A DNA stretch of 64,000 nt from Musa acuminata AAA Group (GCF_036884655.1 NC_088348.1:28648501-28712500), one strand, 5' to 3'. Shown: positions 1 to 32,981, counted from the stretch's first letter. Numbers and translations: made by a program. Notes: generated by a model from the letters alone, not told the origin.

Positions 1-2344
1 TGAAAATTATATTAAATCATACATATATATGCATCATAACATTTTTTTCCAAAGAACAACATAATAGACAAGTAATGATACATGCCAAAATGGAATAAGG
101 AACAATATGCCCAAGTGCTATGTCAACCATATGGCATAGTGTCTAGAGGATATCTGCAAAACATGCAAGTACACATTTGTAGCTAGGTATATAAGCTCTG
201 CTGATGCCTATCCACCTGTAACAGCTTATCTGAGCCTGGAATATTAAGGATAAAGAGAACAGAAAAGGAAAGTACATTTAAAAGGCTATAGGGAAACCTT
301 AGAGGCCATCCATTTCCTTGAGGACACATACATATCTATATCTAAATAATCAGCTACAGCACAAAACTTTAATTATTCTTATCCCAATAGATGCATCGTT
401 ATTATATTCTATGCATCACAATTCCAGTATGACAACAAATTTGATCAGTACGTGCAGGCATTTGTTAGTACCAAAATTTACTCACTTGGGATTACCATTA
501 TGAAGCACCTTTAACGTGAACGTTATATATAACAAGAAATAATGCATAACTCTTCAAATCCTTGATGGGTTTCTGATTTTCATTCTACAAGCTTGAAGCT
601 TTTGGCTTGTGACGTGTAAGTGCACAAGCATCAAAGATCATGTCTGCTAACAATTTAGTGCTGCCACTTCCTTATGTTTTATGACTTTATCTGAGTATCA
701 TTATGCTATACATAAAAGCAGCTAAGCATACTTAACCCATATGTTATCCTATGGATCATTCCCATATCCATAAATAAATATCTGCAAATAAATTTTGCTA
801 CAATGCATAGAAAATATTTAATTGTCTGATGAATTGCTAAAAATGCATGCACTGGTCATAAGCAAAAGTAGGTGCATGATGGCAATTTGGTCCTAGATAT
901 CAGCGATATTTTATGCCTTCGAACAACCAAGAAATAATTGAATATTTCGTATTAACAACAAAATTTTGCTAGCATACAACATTAGCCAACCTGTTTAAAG
1001 CCATATGAAAATAAAGTACGGCGAGTCATTCATTAACCAGTTTAAGGATTGTACAAACAGCATATGATTGTCAAAACCTTGTTTAAGTACCAAAATGCAA
1101 ATGGATTTGACAGATTGGACACAAAACTAGCAAAAAGTGGGGCCACAGAATTAAATGGTGACCTCCTATGAACATATTAAGGCAGCCCGTGGCTGAAGCC
1201 TTCATCATTTGGTTAAAAGCGTTATTTTGAGGCAAGGTCAGAAGACACTGAAAACTAGAAGAATAGTTTTCTAAAAGCACTCAACACATTTTATTCATTT
1301 ATTGTCTTATTCTTAAATGATAGATAATATTCAGAAAGCCCATTCCAACTAAGCCCATCAAATAATAACTACCATCTGCAGGTTCTGATTGGACGTTCTC
1401 ATTCTAAAATAACATCAAAATGTATTTCCAGATTTCACAACAGTTGTCACTTGTCAGCATATGTGCACATTATATAAATATTAAGCATTTACTAGATATC
1501 ACAATGTTTTTGAATATTAACAAAATCTTCATAAGAAACTATTAGTCATTGTTGCCAACAGGTCTGACAGTCATTGTTGGGTTGATGACCAATCACCTAT
1601 ATTTGCTAGTTGTTGGAAGGTTTTGCTATAAGCAACTATTAGTCTACTTGAATTTAATATTAATAATATAAAACGATAAAAGTCGATATGAAAATAATTT
1701 CAGACAAATCAATGAACTTGACGTTGCTAAATAATTATGTCTTAAGTTGAAAGAAAGTTCCAGCTAGGCAGCATGACATCAGAATATGACTTGAAGTACT
1801 AGTTATGCCCAACAGGGGAGGCTATAAATATACAGAAAGGAAGGGAGTGGAAACAATACCGAGTACATTTATGTTTAATCGACATGAACCATTTCATTAG
1901 TCAGTTAGGTTTCAGACCAACATGTTCTATTAAATATAAAGTTACTTAAGAGTTTCTTAGTGGTGTTCTGATTTTTCTTTCCTTGTTTCCCCTGAAATGT
2001 GTGACCTTCAGAGATTCTGCCCAAATGCTTCTCAACACAGCTGTCTAAGTTCTCGATTCTTCAACTGTGTAATATTTTTCTAACATTGATCACCAGTGGC
2101 ACACTCTTAAAACAGGGATATTACCTTTGCCATGCCAGTACATGGCTCAAAACCTAAGTTTTAGTCAAAACTCATCAACCATGGTAGGACTAAGAACTCT
2201 TGTATCAGTAAAACGAATAAGAATGTAGTAACTGGAGGGATGACAATAAATAAGCATGTGGAGGGCCACAAGCCACTCATATGGTCCATAAAATATATCA
2301 AAAAATAATGAATAACAAAAGGATTGAATGCAAGCTAGTCATAC
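1..2344. other. intron 8 of the MAP3K gene, no exon seen
   Basis: AT-rich DNA with no open frame resembling the next part of the kinase domain on the minus strand. It is read as the start of an intron longer than 2.3 kb that runs off the left edge. No transposon was recognised. Confidence 0.6.
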
Positions 2345-21789
<19,445 letters not shown>

Positions 21790-22114
21790 CTTCGTGGGCG
21801 GCCAAGACCGTCGTGAACCCTAGAACCGGCCTCCCGACGAGGTTAGCAGCAGTAAGAACACGGAGATCCGCGAATTCCCCGCGCCAAGGAGGAGATTCGA
21901 CTAGGGATCACCTGCATTGACGGAACCCCTCTCCGTCGGCCATCGGCGGGGAGAATCGAAGGGCGAATCCGAGCGAATTGACTAGGGTTGTTCTCGGGGA
22001 ACTCAAGCCCTCGGCGACGCTCACATCCCCCAAGCGTTCCAGAAGGGAGGGAGGAGGGGGGAATCGAGCTCGCCACGGGATCGAAGGGGGGAGAAGATGA
22101 GGCGGCGAAGGGAG

Positions 22115-22123
22115 TTATTTAAA
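22115..22123 (-). promoter_or_regulatory. possible TATA box of the MAP3K-epsilon gene
   Basis: On the minus strand this reads TTTAAATAA, about 330 bp upstream of the start codon, inside a GC-rich stretch typical of a 5' leader. A sequence around 21915 could be a leader-intron donor (CAG/GTGATC). Position and sequence fit a TATA box, but no transcript evidence is available. Confidence 0.35.
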
Positions 22124-22896
22124 GGCACGGGGTTTGGAGAGGGCGAGTTGCGGTCCGCGGAGAGGGGGGTTAGGACGGCGCGATGCCATGTAGATGTAGA
22201 GGAACGCTGGAATCCGTTAACGGAGAACGACCGTCTTCGTTCTCCGCCTATTTGTTGCCAGTTATTGCCGACGTAGTTCGGATGACGATTTCCTACGTGT
22301 ACAATACATTCCTGGTTTGTGTCCGCCACGGTTCACATGACCACCCATCCCATACCACTTCCACCGATTTGGCCACGCCAACTCTTACCTTGAACTTTAA
22401 TGGTCCTCGACCCGGACCCCACAATTAGCTACTGCTTTGACAAGAATCGCACCCATATTCCGACCTTCATTTCTAGTGGCCTATGACGTGGGCCACCAGT
22501 GAAAAGAAAACCAAAAGACTGCTCTAGTGAAAAAAAATTGTTCCACATATATTGGTCCCCAAAATTCTACCTTGGAGCTTTAGTGGCCCCCTCTGGAGGT
22601 CGGAGTGGGTCCCACTTCTCATCTTATCCCCCTTCCTTTTTCTAATCGATGACATTTGATATATGCATTTTCGCATCTAAGTTTGTAGACATACACTAAC
22701 AAAATTAAGTAATTTCTCCATGGTAAATCTTATTGTTAATTTAAATATTTTCTTAACCCAATTAAAATTTTTATTATGTATGGTATCATAACAAGTCATA
22801 AGTTAGACTATAAACAACCTGAATTCACCAATGCTGTTTTGCTATTCCTAATTGCCAATGCATTGGGTTTTTGAGATTACTACACGTTTGATTAAA

Positions 22897-22941
<45 letters not shown>

Positions 22942-24720
22942 CCCTTTAGAGTTCGGAATAAGTTTTTTTATTGGATATTTAATTATGTTCGATAATAAAA
23001 ATAATGGATACAGTTACTCTCTCTCTCTCTCTCTCACAAACAAATGCATATGAAAATAAAATCTCAAACATCATGGCTGAGTACAACCATATGACTGTGT
23101 ATAGCTACAAATGCTCTCTCGTCATCATACCAAGTCCTTGTTCTAACGTGGGGGGTATCATTAAGCACATTATTACAAGGACAAGAGCACTATCATAACA
23201 CATCAACACCTTCTTGAAACCTTGCGTTCAAGCATATAATGCCAACAGTGTTCCTTCTTCTTTCCAATACCTTCCAAGCCCATATCTTTTATATAAAGCC
23301 AGTGAATCTATTTTTTCCAAATAAATTATAAGACGTAGGCATCATGATCCAACCAATGGGATAGTTAATTCATCAACTTAATAAATATAAAATATTAATG
23401 TCGTAATGTTAATTTCTATTACCTTTTTTTTTTTGCTTTAACGCAATGTTCAAACCCTATTCTTAATATAAGTAAATATATATATATATAATCATATTAT
23501 ATATTTTAATTAATATTTCAAGAGTCATCGAGGAATATTCATCAATCTGACTTTAACGCATTTATCATGTCATGACTCTATTCGTAACCACAACATAAAT
23601 GTTGGAGTTGGGAACTTCATCAATTCTTGAGATTAATTGAATTGATCGATTCTTGAGATATAGATATATATATATATAAGAGTTTGCAGAGCTGCAGCTT
23701 TCCCTGTTACTATCATCTATTGTTATGTCATAATGTGGATCTTGTTTCATCCAGTGGGGATGGGGTCAGTTTTGCTTGACTTCCACAAGCGAGTAGATGT
23801 TATGATGAAAGATAATAATGATGAGGAGCTGTGGATTTGTGTTCATAATTGAGATCCTTTCTCTGCATGTCTTGTCTGCCAACATCTGCAAAAAATTATC
23901 AAACCTTTGATGGAGATGTAATTAAGTGTCTATATATATATATATATATATTTATAATGAGATATATTTTTTGCTATTGATCTTATATATCTCTATCAGC
24001 TAAGTTAGCTCACATCCTCAAGTCTTATATAATTAATTTTACAAGTTCGATTAGTGCATCAAATGGTTGGACAGTAAATTCGATATAATGTTTTAAAAAA
24101 TCATGTCTAATTAAAAAGATAAAAAATATTTTTTATAATAAATTATATTATAATAAAAATATAACTGATAAGATAATTTAGTCGCATATTGGTTGAGGAG
24201 TATGGAAACTACTCGTAAGTCCGTCACATATTTTTTTTTAGATCTCACATGTTTCATAAAGGACAAAAACGATTGATCGATCAAATTTTCTATTATCAAT
24301 AATTAACTAGGGAGTGTCTCTTCTGTATCAAATGAATTAAAATAACAATGATCAAAAGAAAAATGATTTAAACTCCAATAAGTAAGATGATAGAAAGAAA
24401 AATCAATCAAGTAGAATAATGAAAGGATATTTTAGCTGATCAAAGATGATCCAATTTACCTACGAATCACGGTTATTATGCTACTAGTCCTCTTGATCAT
24501 ATAGAACACAACAATATGATCAAAGATCTTCACATTTCTTGATCTCGAGGAATGCCTACAGGAGAATTCCATCCACCACACAGCAAGTATTCACTCTACG
24601 GAGAAGAGAGACTTCTCAAGCTCTTACCATCCAAAGAATGTGGTCGTGTTCCAAGCACTGTTGCACGGATCTCAAAGCAAATGCATATAAACGAGGATAC
24701 TTCGATTCACGAAACATTGG
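22124..24720. other. intergenic, AT-rich, no gene seen
   Basis: About 2.6 kb between the divergent kinase and DUF538 genes. It holds an (ATT)n microsatellite, a short (CT)n run near 23017-23034 and several (TA)n runs (near 23470, 23665 and 23932). Short open frames here have no recognisable product. Confidence 0.6.
22899..22937. repeat. (ATT)n microsatellite
   Basis: About thirteen uninterrupted ATT units. Confidence 0.95.
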
Positions 24721-24724
24721 TCAG

Positions 24725-24731
24725 TATAAAT
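24725..24731 (+). promoter_or_regulatory. possible TATA box of the DUF538 gene
   Basis: TATAAAT about 335 bp upstream of the start codon, followed by a pyrimidine-rich leader with a (CT)n run at 24893-24918. The distance would imply a leader of about 300 bp. Confidence 0.35.
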
Positions 24732-24892
24732 TTATTCAGATCGTAAAGAAGTAATTAAAATGATTTTTCTATCGTTTAATATTACATTTGAAGTAAATAA
24801 AAAAAGAAAAAAATCTCTATAAGTGGGCCCTCATTCTCTCTCCTCTGGCCCCCACCAGACCCGTGCATTATTGCTGCCCCAATTCTTTCTTT

Positions 24893-24918
24893 CCTCTCTC
24901 TCTCTCTCTCTCTCTCTT
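24893..24918. repeat. (CT)n microsatellite in the DUF538 leader
   Basis: Uninterrupted CT run in the presumed 5' leader. Such Y-patches are common near plant transcription starts. Confidence 0.9.
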
Positions 24919-25064
24919 CCTCGAGCACCTCTTCTTTCGTTCTCCTAACTCGAACACAATCATCTTTTTCGCCTCCTTTTCTTCGTCGACACCCAAACAA
25001 AACCCAAGAAAACAAAAAGCAAGCAGCCAACTTTATAGAGAAGAGCGGAGCCAAGGCAGGCAAC

Positions 25065-25621
25065 ATGCTCCTTCCCCACCTCATCTCCTTCCTCCTCATC
25101 TCCCTCCTCCACCTCTCCACCGCGGCGGCACCGAGCGCCTACGAGGTGCTGCGCTCCCACGGCCTCCCCATCGGCCTGCTGCCCAAGGGGGTGAGGGAGT
25201 TCGAGGTGGACGGCGGAGGCCGATTCCGGGCCCGGCTCGACGCGCCCTGCACCGCCAAGTTCGAGAGCGAGGTCCGCTACAACGCCACCCTCGCCGGCAC
25301 CATCTCTCCCGGCCAGATCGCCGCCCTCTCCGGTGTCTCAGCCCAGGACCTCTTCCTCTGGTTCCCCGTCCTCGCCATCCGCCTCGACGACAACGCCTCC
25401 GGCATCATCCACTTCGACGTCGGCGTTGTCGACAAGCGCCTCCCCCTCTCCCTCTTCGAGTTCCCTCCCGACTGCACTCCCCTCTCTTTTTCCCCTCAGG
25501 TAAGCTTTCTTCTGTGCCTTCATCATTAACGGCAATTCCTATGCAAATCACTAACTTGAGTCAACTGGGCAAACTCCAGTACAAACTCGATCAAGATGTC
25601 GACGGAAAGGCTGCTACTTGA
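25065..25621 (+). CDS. DUF538 family secreted protein
   Basis: Plant-specific DUF538 protein; members are small beta-rich proteins, mostly secreted, with no agreed biochemical role. Model: exon 1 25065-25499 and exon 2 25580-25621, joined in phase 0 across an 80-bp GT-AG intron, giving 158 residues. Without splicing the frame ends after a further nine residues at 25529. Seen: an N-terminal signal peptide (MLLPHLISFLLISLLHLS, residues 1-18), then the family hallmarks YEVLRSHGLPIGLLPKGV and, further on, KFESEVRYNATLAGTI, LFLWFPVLAI and a PPDC motif near the end of exon 1. The codons are strikingly rich in C and G at third positions compared with the neighbours, typical of many short monocot genes. 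The start is chosen by the signal peptide and leader. Exon 2 rests on splice consensus and a good branch-like CTAAC. Confidence 0.9.
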
Positions 25622-27154
25622 GATGGAAGATTGCATCAGATCTGCTGTCTTCCTGAGTCAATGAAATGGTGGTAGGAGACAAAATGTAACGAAGTAGGGG
25701 AGATGGGGGCTCTGTTCTTTTTCTTCTTCTTCTTCCTACTACTGCTACCACCTTTGTGTTGTTTGCTCTGTAAGTAATGCTTCGAGTCTTGTATAACATT
25801 TGTCTGTACGGAATATAAACAGTCGGTTCATCCTTTTGCCTCCGAGCCTTCATATCATAAATAAAATATTTTCCTTGCCATCAGAAAATAGTCTGCAAAA
25901 CTCAATTTAGTTTGATTCACTAATTAATCATTGTTAAAGGTAATGTGAACTTTCTAAACATATATGAATAATTTTATTAAACTTATAGGCAAATCAATTG
26001 ATTCATTCAATAAATCAATAATCCAGTGATCCAAGACCTGATCAGATTGATACACAATGCAATGATTATGAGAGGTAATCCTAGAAAATTATTGGCAATG
26101 TTGAAACAAGTTACTGCTAGTGAATTGCAGGGAACATTAGTATCAGATTTGGGGAGTAGTGAGATGTGGTGGTCTGCTGACAAAATTGTCAAAGATGTAG
26201 CAGGGCAGAGAGCCAGTTGATACACATTTCCATGAAGAGGTGGAGTACTTTGCTAGGGAACAATTGGATGAGCTGCATCTGTTTGTAGGCATGTGAAAGG
26301 TGTATGTGTAGTTGTTGGAGTTGAAAGTGATCATGGCATGTAGCTTTTCTGAGGGCATCTTTGCAGGTCTGACAAGAGTATCTGAAGTGCATCCTAAGAA
26401 TGCCTCTAACATGAGCTGCAAGCTTGGTCAACACAATGGCTGAAAGCAATGGTTGCTACACACCTTATGACTAGCTGAGAATAGAATTCTATGTAGGGAA
26501 TTCTAAGTACACACCTTATTATTACATTACCAATATACTAATGATTTATATCACTGGAGAGTCTATAAACAACAACAACAACAACAACAAAGCGATAAAG
26601 TCTCTATTACCATTCGGTAGGAATGATTTAATCTGACATGCACAAAATTCATGAGATTAGTTACCAATTCACCCCCCTTTAAATATGTCCTTGAATGCAC
26701 ACATCTAGTTGAATAAAAAATTTCCTCCAATTAGGGGACATGAACCTAATAATATGTGCCCCCTAAAATATTTCACTTGGGTTTGAGGAAAAAGAATACC
26801 AAAAAGAAGTGGAGAGATTAGAGGGATGGGGTTGGGGATGAGAATTAATTTTTTGAAATGTTCAGATTAGAACTTGTGATTCAATTGTTGGATGTGAGTC
26901 CATTCATCCTCCAGGAATAAAAAAGAGCTCCTTGTTTTGTTGCGATTTTCTGGAATGTTAAAATAAAACCTCATGCACAGAGAATCGGCATTTGGTGATA
27001 GCTAACTGGTTTATCTTTTAGGATGAGAACAGAGATAGGCCATAAAGAAATCTCTTATTTTTCTTTTAAATGAGGAAACTATCATATAAGAAATGCTTGA
27101 ACTGAGTTTAACAAGCTTGTGGAGGAGAACTCACAGTGCAAGAGAGTTGGTCAT

Positions 27155-28580
27155 CCTCATGGTTCTGATGTCCGATACTTTGAGACTGTAACTTTTACCC
27201 AGCTAAATCCAGCAACTTGATAAAATGAACTTTCATCTCATCACTGACTTGATCCCTTCAGAGTCTTGCTAGGGCAGTTGTTATATGCACAGGTGTACTC
27301 CTGGATGTTCCAGGCCAACCACCAACAAGCAAGTTGTTGCCAGCCATGGCCATTTGATGGCTGGCAATGGCTACACCCTGCAAGGTACCAATTGGAACTT
27401 TGGAAGATTGTGATGGTTTCTTCTATACGGGGGACCGACTGGTTACAGAACCCATGCTAACGAAAGCAAAGAAGAAGACTAGCCTACAAAAGTGGAATCA
27501 AGAAACAATGCAACAGTTAACATGTCTACATCTTTCAAACAAAGAACTTAATAAGGTAAGATAAAGTCAAACAGTAGCTATGAAGGTACCTGTAGTTCCA
27601 TAATATGTGCCAAGTGAATTGACTTATTGAGGCAGATGAATTAGCTGGAACACAGGTAGCAGAAACTAGGGGTTTCAAGTTGTTTTGTTGACAATAACAT
27701 CTTATCGAATCCGTGGTTTGGTAGTTCCAGACAACAAAGTGCATGTGCTAGTACAGGAGTACTGGCTTTGTGCATTATCCTGATGAAGTACCTGGCACTA
27801 ACTTGGATTCCGCTGCTTTGGAGTGAAGTTGCATAACAGGTGGAACTGTGGTTCTGCATGGACCAAATTATGGCGTCTCTGGCCCTTTATCCAGAAACCA
27901 CTAGCTCAAAAACGAGCAATGTCTCATCTTGATAATTTTGCACCTAAGAAATGGAAAATATAAACTCAAAAATTTTTAGTAATGAGATCTGGTGGTCAAT
28001 GAAAATTATAAAGGTCCTTTCTCATAGTGGAAACTGATATCTGATTCAATGATCTAATTTTAAATTCACAGTAAAGGGCTATAATCAAATTACATGAAAA
28101 TTTTCACCAAGGTAAAATCTGAATATATAGAACAATTCAGTGAACAGCAGAGTTAAAAATCTAATCAAATACCTCTTCTTTTGTGATGATGAAGGTAACC
28201 TTATAGCTGCAGGTTAAGGGCTTAACCTCATGTTTCTGATGCTGTTGAGTTGAATAACTTATAGAATAATGTTTCCAATACTTTGGGACTGTAACTTTAA
28301 CCCATATGAATCCAGCATTTTCCTTGACAACAAAAACTTCCATCTCATTAGCCGACATGATATTTTCCTTGTTTCGATATTGCCATGGCAGTTATTTTAT
28401 GCACAAGAGGACTTTGGAAACTCCAGGTAACCACCAACAAGCAAGTTGTTGCCAGCGATGGCCATTTAATGGCTGAAAAAGGTCTACATCCAGCAAGTTA
28501 CCATCAGAACTTTGGAAGATTGTGATCCAGATGTTTCCAGAATTTAAGCTAACTAAAGCAGACAAGAAGATTAACCTATT
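27155..28580. repeat. segmental duplication (27155-27485 and 28250-28580)
   Basis: Two diverged direct copies about 1.1 kb apart. Matching blocks in the same order are GACTGTAACTTT, AATCCAGCA, CACCAACAAGCAAGTTGTTG and GAACTTTGGAAGATTGTGAT. Neither copy holds a clean frame. They may be remnants of a duplicated gene or element that I cannot name. Confidence 0.7.
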
Positions 28581-30163
28581 ATTGAACTCCACCGGTGTCC
28601 TGCCATACATAACAATCCTGTATCTTAAACTCCACCGGTCAGCTCTGGAACTCTGATAATATTTGATATCTTTGTCCTTATTCAAAAATTGGGACCTTCG
28701 CTCATGATTTCTCTAAACCCTCTGTTTTGTCAACCATGGCCATATTCCTATGCTAGAGCAAGTGATAATCATTGCCATAGTATAATCATTAGAATTTTTT
28801 GTTTTGGTTGACAATAAACAGACTTTGGTTACAAGACATATATATGCCTAAATGGAACATCACTGTTGAGGAATGGATATCAGGCACTTCTAATATCTGC
28901 TTCTATCTGTATTTGCAAGAGCAAGTTGAACCAGATTATAAATCTTTGAAAAACATCAAAAAGTCACTTGTTTTACCAATTTTAATATTTAGAATTTTTT
29001 TTGAGAGCATAGGAAATGACAGTCCAATAAATAACAAATAAATAGTATAATCCACATCTCAGTCTATGTCTAGACTAAGATTATGATGCACCAGATTCAC
29101 CAAAATTTCTTATTAGCACAAAGCTTACATTGAAACCCAGTCTCAGTCAGTTGTTGTATCACCTCATAACTAAAATGAACACTCTGATTTAGGCATTTCT
29201 CAGTCCACATATTACAGTCTACTCCATCACTAGAGATGCCATGAGGGAGATGAAATTCAAAGATCACATAAAGCAATTCAGAACATGAAATGCTTAATAA
29301 CAAGGAGACACCTTTTTAAAGATCTGTGATAGGAATTATTTTGCTAGTTCTGTGACACTCTTTCTTTATTGGCAGACCTTAAAGTAAATGACAGTTGATT
29401 ATCTAAGCTAAAAAAAGGTGTAGCATCACACACATGAGAATATTACTGTATTATGCATTTCTTTTCCTTGATGGAGTGATTAGAATTTTGAATTTTAATA
29501 TAGAAGACATCATGATATACACTGATTTACATAAGATTATGATTTTGCCTAACCAGAGATGGAAGGTCTACCAATTTGATGAGATTCTCAATTAAGTATA
29601 CGTATCAGTTGGCTACACTCTAAATTATGCTCAAGGAGAACACTTACAGATTGACTTTGCTCATGTCATGTTCATAGGAGGCAGAAAATGTTGTCATGGA
29701 AAAGGTAGCACTAAAGCAAAACTAACAATCCCAGATACCACTGTATAGCAACTGAAGTCCATTGTGCAGCAACATCCCCTAATATCTGATACTTTTGCAC
29801 CAGCCTTAGTGTCTCCCACAAAAACAGCTCTTCATTAGTTGCCCACTTAGATTGTCTGATATCAATTTTGATGGCTCTGTGTAATTGCGGTCATTGAGAG
29901 ATGCTCTGACAACTGCTCATGTACCACTCAATATGAAATTACTTGGCTTAACTCAAGATCCCCAGGTCACACATCCTCAAAGAAATAAACAAATGGCTGC
30001 CAGCTTGTTGGAATTGGATCAAGAAGCAGGATAAATAATTTAAAGATCAAGTGGTACTTCTCTAGTCTCTGCAACCAACACCTCATTCGGTTCTGATGAA
30101 AAAAGTCAACTTCACAATCATGTTGCAAAACAGAGCTTCGGTTTTAGGCACTCTATTACTTTA

Positions 30164-30317
30164 CATAGTACCATGATCAACTTTAGACGTTCTTGTATGC
30201 CAATTCCAAGCAATATTTAGATAATTCTTATGGCCCTCCTCATAGTACCATGATCAACCTTAGAAGTTCTTGTATGCCAATTCCAAGCAATATTTAGATA
30301 ATTCTTATGGCCCTCCT
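30164..30317. repeat. 77-bp tandem duplication
   Basis: Units 30164-30240 and 30241-30317 differ at about two positions, so the duplication is recent. Confidence 0.95.
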
Positions 30318-30929
30318 TTATTTGCTTTAGTATGCAATCATCATAATTTGAGATAATTAACAATATTTTTTTCGGATACAAAAATATATACAAAAAAGAA
30401 GGCCTTTGTTTTCAAATTAATAAAATGATTCCACTGAGACTATAATATCATCTTCAACTCATTTTGCCACATAACATTTCAAGTGACTGGTTAGATCTGA
30501 TATAATCCCATGTCACAAATGGTTCCTCACCTGAAAATCCACACAACTAGTTGCTGTTTATTGTATTAAAAGAACCACAATAAGATCACATTTGTGAAAC
30601 CACAGCTAAGCATTGGCAGTCCAAAGTATCAATGCTCTGCGCCTTATAGACCAATCATTACCACGTTCTAGGACTAATCAGAAAAGAAGGCAATAAACAG
30701 ATCCATCCTACTGTCGATGCATGTCAGCACTTAATTCTGAAATCTACAGGCTCTCCACTACATGTCAATCCAGCTAAAGCCTATAAGTTTTTGAAATTTC
30801 AATACATTATTATTATTATTACTCTAATTCTCACAGTGTCTTACCATTGTTCTCTTTCCACACATATACTATATTGAGTGTGCAGTTTCCCATATACTTC
30901 TCTTCCAGCCTAAAAGCTCCTCTCTGCCA

Positions 30930-31830
30930 TCTCAATGTTGGCACTAGTCCTCCAAGCTCCAAGCAATGCCAAAAGCAGGTCCTTGATAAGGCTCCACTGA
31001 CATGCTCTGAATTATCTCGTGTGTTTCTTTAAGCTTCCATGCCTGTCCAAGTATGTCTGCAATGCAAGAACAGTACTTGTCCTCCTCTCCAAAACCATAT
31101 TCACGAACCTCGTGGCGAACCCTGCATGGTTACAGGCACTCGGCAAGCTGACAAACGTCCAAGGATCTAAGTCGCTCACCTCCTTTCGCATCTGTCAAAG
31201 AAGATGTTGTGCCACGTTCAGGACGGGAACCTATTAATGGTGTATGACAATGCATTGGTGAGGCCGTGCTCATTCCTCTAGATCCAGATCCACGCTCCCT
31301 AAGTGAGCTAAGGCAGAGACGACGTGAACCGTGCAAGTGCTTCGTTAAGCTTCCCGCACCGGGAGAACCCAGTGATCATAACAGTCCACGGGACCAGGCT
31401 CTTGTCGGGCATTTTGTCGAACAGTTCCCAGCGGCAAAGACGACACTGGCCTTGCAGCACTCGACCACCTCAAGCGTCCGATCTAGTCCGGCATCTGATC
31501 GGCCTAGCGGAGGGAAATCCCCGGTGGCGGCAAAGAGGACGACCAAGGCGTTGTACGAGATGATGTTCCGGCAGGGCCTGGTGTTGAAGAGCCGCCGGGC
31601 GGACGGGAGTGCAAGTGCCAAGGCATGCGCCAGCGATGAGGAGGGCGTTGAAGGAGATGAGGTCCACGACGAAGATGCCAAGGCACGTGGCGGGAGATGG
31701 TGAGGGATCCACATTTGCCGTAAGGGTTGATGACGGGAAGTACGCCGAGGCGGGAGACGGGGAGGCCAGGCGCGGGCAAAGTGGCATGTAATGTGGTATG
31801 ATGCACTCGCAGCTTACGTTAAGGAACATC
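30930..31830 (-). pseudogene. pentatricopeptide repeat (PPR) protein pseudogene
   Basis: The three minus-strand frames carry consecutive PPR pieces that must be joined across frameshifts: YGKCGSLTISRHV (about 31685-31725), DLISFNALLIA (about 31650), CRNIISYNALVV (about 31540), KMPDKSLVPWTVMITGFSR (about 31375-31425), then IADILG and HEIIQSMSVEP (about 30985-31080). The order matches the end of a plant organelle-RNA PPR protein with an E-type tail. Stops and shifts occur throughout, so it is not functional. Its GC-rich codons differ from the AT-rich surroundings. It is arranged head to head with the BZW gene, about 200 bp away. The plus-strand open frame over the same span is a shadow. Confidence 0.8.
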
Positions 31831-32052
31831 AAATAGGTACCTACCATTAGATTAAAGCTTGCTTACCAATCTTGAAGCAATATAGAATGACTAGAATACG
31901 CTATTAGAAATGCGCTCGAGCTTACTATACCGACTCCAATAAAGGGTTCTACGAATATTACTGGGTTCCCTTCGTGCTCTAGGCGAGAAAAAGGGCGTAT
32001 TCTCTCTCGCTTCCTTGTTCGAAGTTGTCTCGAGCCATCTCGGTCTTGGTTT

Positions 32053-32981
32053 ATGAGGTAATCAGTTCGATCTCTGCTTGGTTTCTCTTTACTCTTCTGG
32101 ATTTGTTTTTTCTGAGGAGTCGCTTCACGTTCCTTTTGGCGATTTCTGCAAGAAATCCAAGCTTTTGATGATGACATGTTAGATATCCCGTTTTAGTTCT
32201 TGATTCGGCAGCTATGTCATAGTTTTGTTTGAGAAGTGAATTTGGTTGAAAGATTTGACCTTCGTTTTGCTATCAAATTCGTAAACCAAATGCTTTCTTT
32301 TAGTGATTGCCTTTTCATTCCATCGCATGTCGGTTGATTTTGTGATGTAACATGTTCTCCGTTATCTTTGTTTTTTTGAGCTGATTCATCTGATCAGATT
32401 CTGGTTATTAAATTTGCTTTTTTTTGTGGGAGATATAATAGTAAAAATAAGTTCATTTGTGTAAGATGAGCCATTAGTTAATTTTCTCTTCTTGATATTG
32501 TGTTTTAAGTTTGCCAATGTATAATTTGTTCTTTTCTTTTGGATAATTATGCAGCTCGAAGGAGAAACCCACTCTAGGGTATGTTGACCTGCTTCCCTTC
32601 GTTTATGATAATTTGTTTTTAATTTTGTGAATATGTTGCGTGATCTGATTATTTAGAATCAGAGTATGATTTCATTTTAAAGGGTGCATCATAGCTTGCT
32701 CATTAGTTAATTGTTTGTGTTATGTGATTATGGAGTTATCTGCTCTTGGGAATGATCAGATGCGGTATTAGGCCTTGAAGGCATACAAAACTGATATTGG
32801 AAAAATTCGAATTGGTAGAAAGTACACACACACATAGACATACATATATATATGTATGTATTTAAAAAACATGCTGTACCACAATTGAATAGTTGTTTTT
32901 TGAGTAATTAATTGTACGTGTGCTGAACTTGGGAATGATCAGATGCTGCACTTTATTTTTGAAAGACTCAGATAGACTTAA

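Larger units (their letters stand above)
25622..30920. other. intergenic, with degenerate duplicated segments
   Basis: About 5.3 kb without an intact gene. It contains the paired segments near 27.2 and 28.3 kb and a 77-bp tandem duplication at 30.2 kb. A frame at 26026-26220 and several others resemble nothing I know. The first 250 bp is probably the DUF538 3' UTR, with TTC-rich sequence near 25725. Confidence 0.5.

Noticed and set aside
24539..24754. overlapping 71- and 64-codon frames before the DUF538 gene
   Set aside because: No domain, overlapping frames, and position in the presumed promoter of DUF538.
24863..25621. 252-codon plus-strand open frame over the DUF538 gene
   Set aside because: Pro/Arg/His-rich composition typical of a shifted frame in GC-rich DNA; the DUF538 frame at 25065 has a signal peptide and family motifs.
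31266..31703. 145-codon plus-strand open frame
   Set aside because: It is the opposite strand of the PPR pseudogene; the minus strand shows consecutive PPR motifs.
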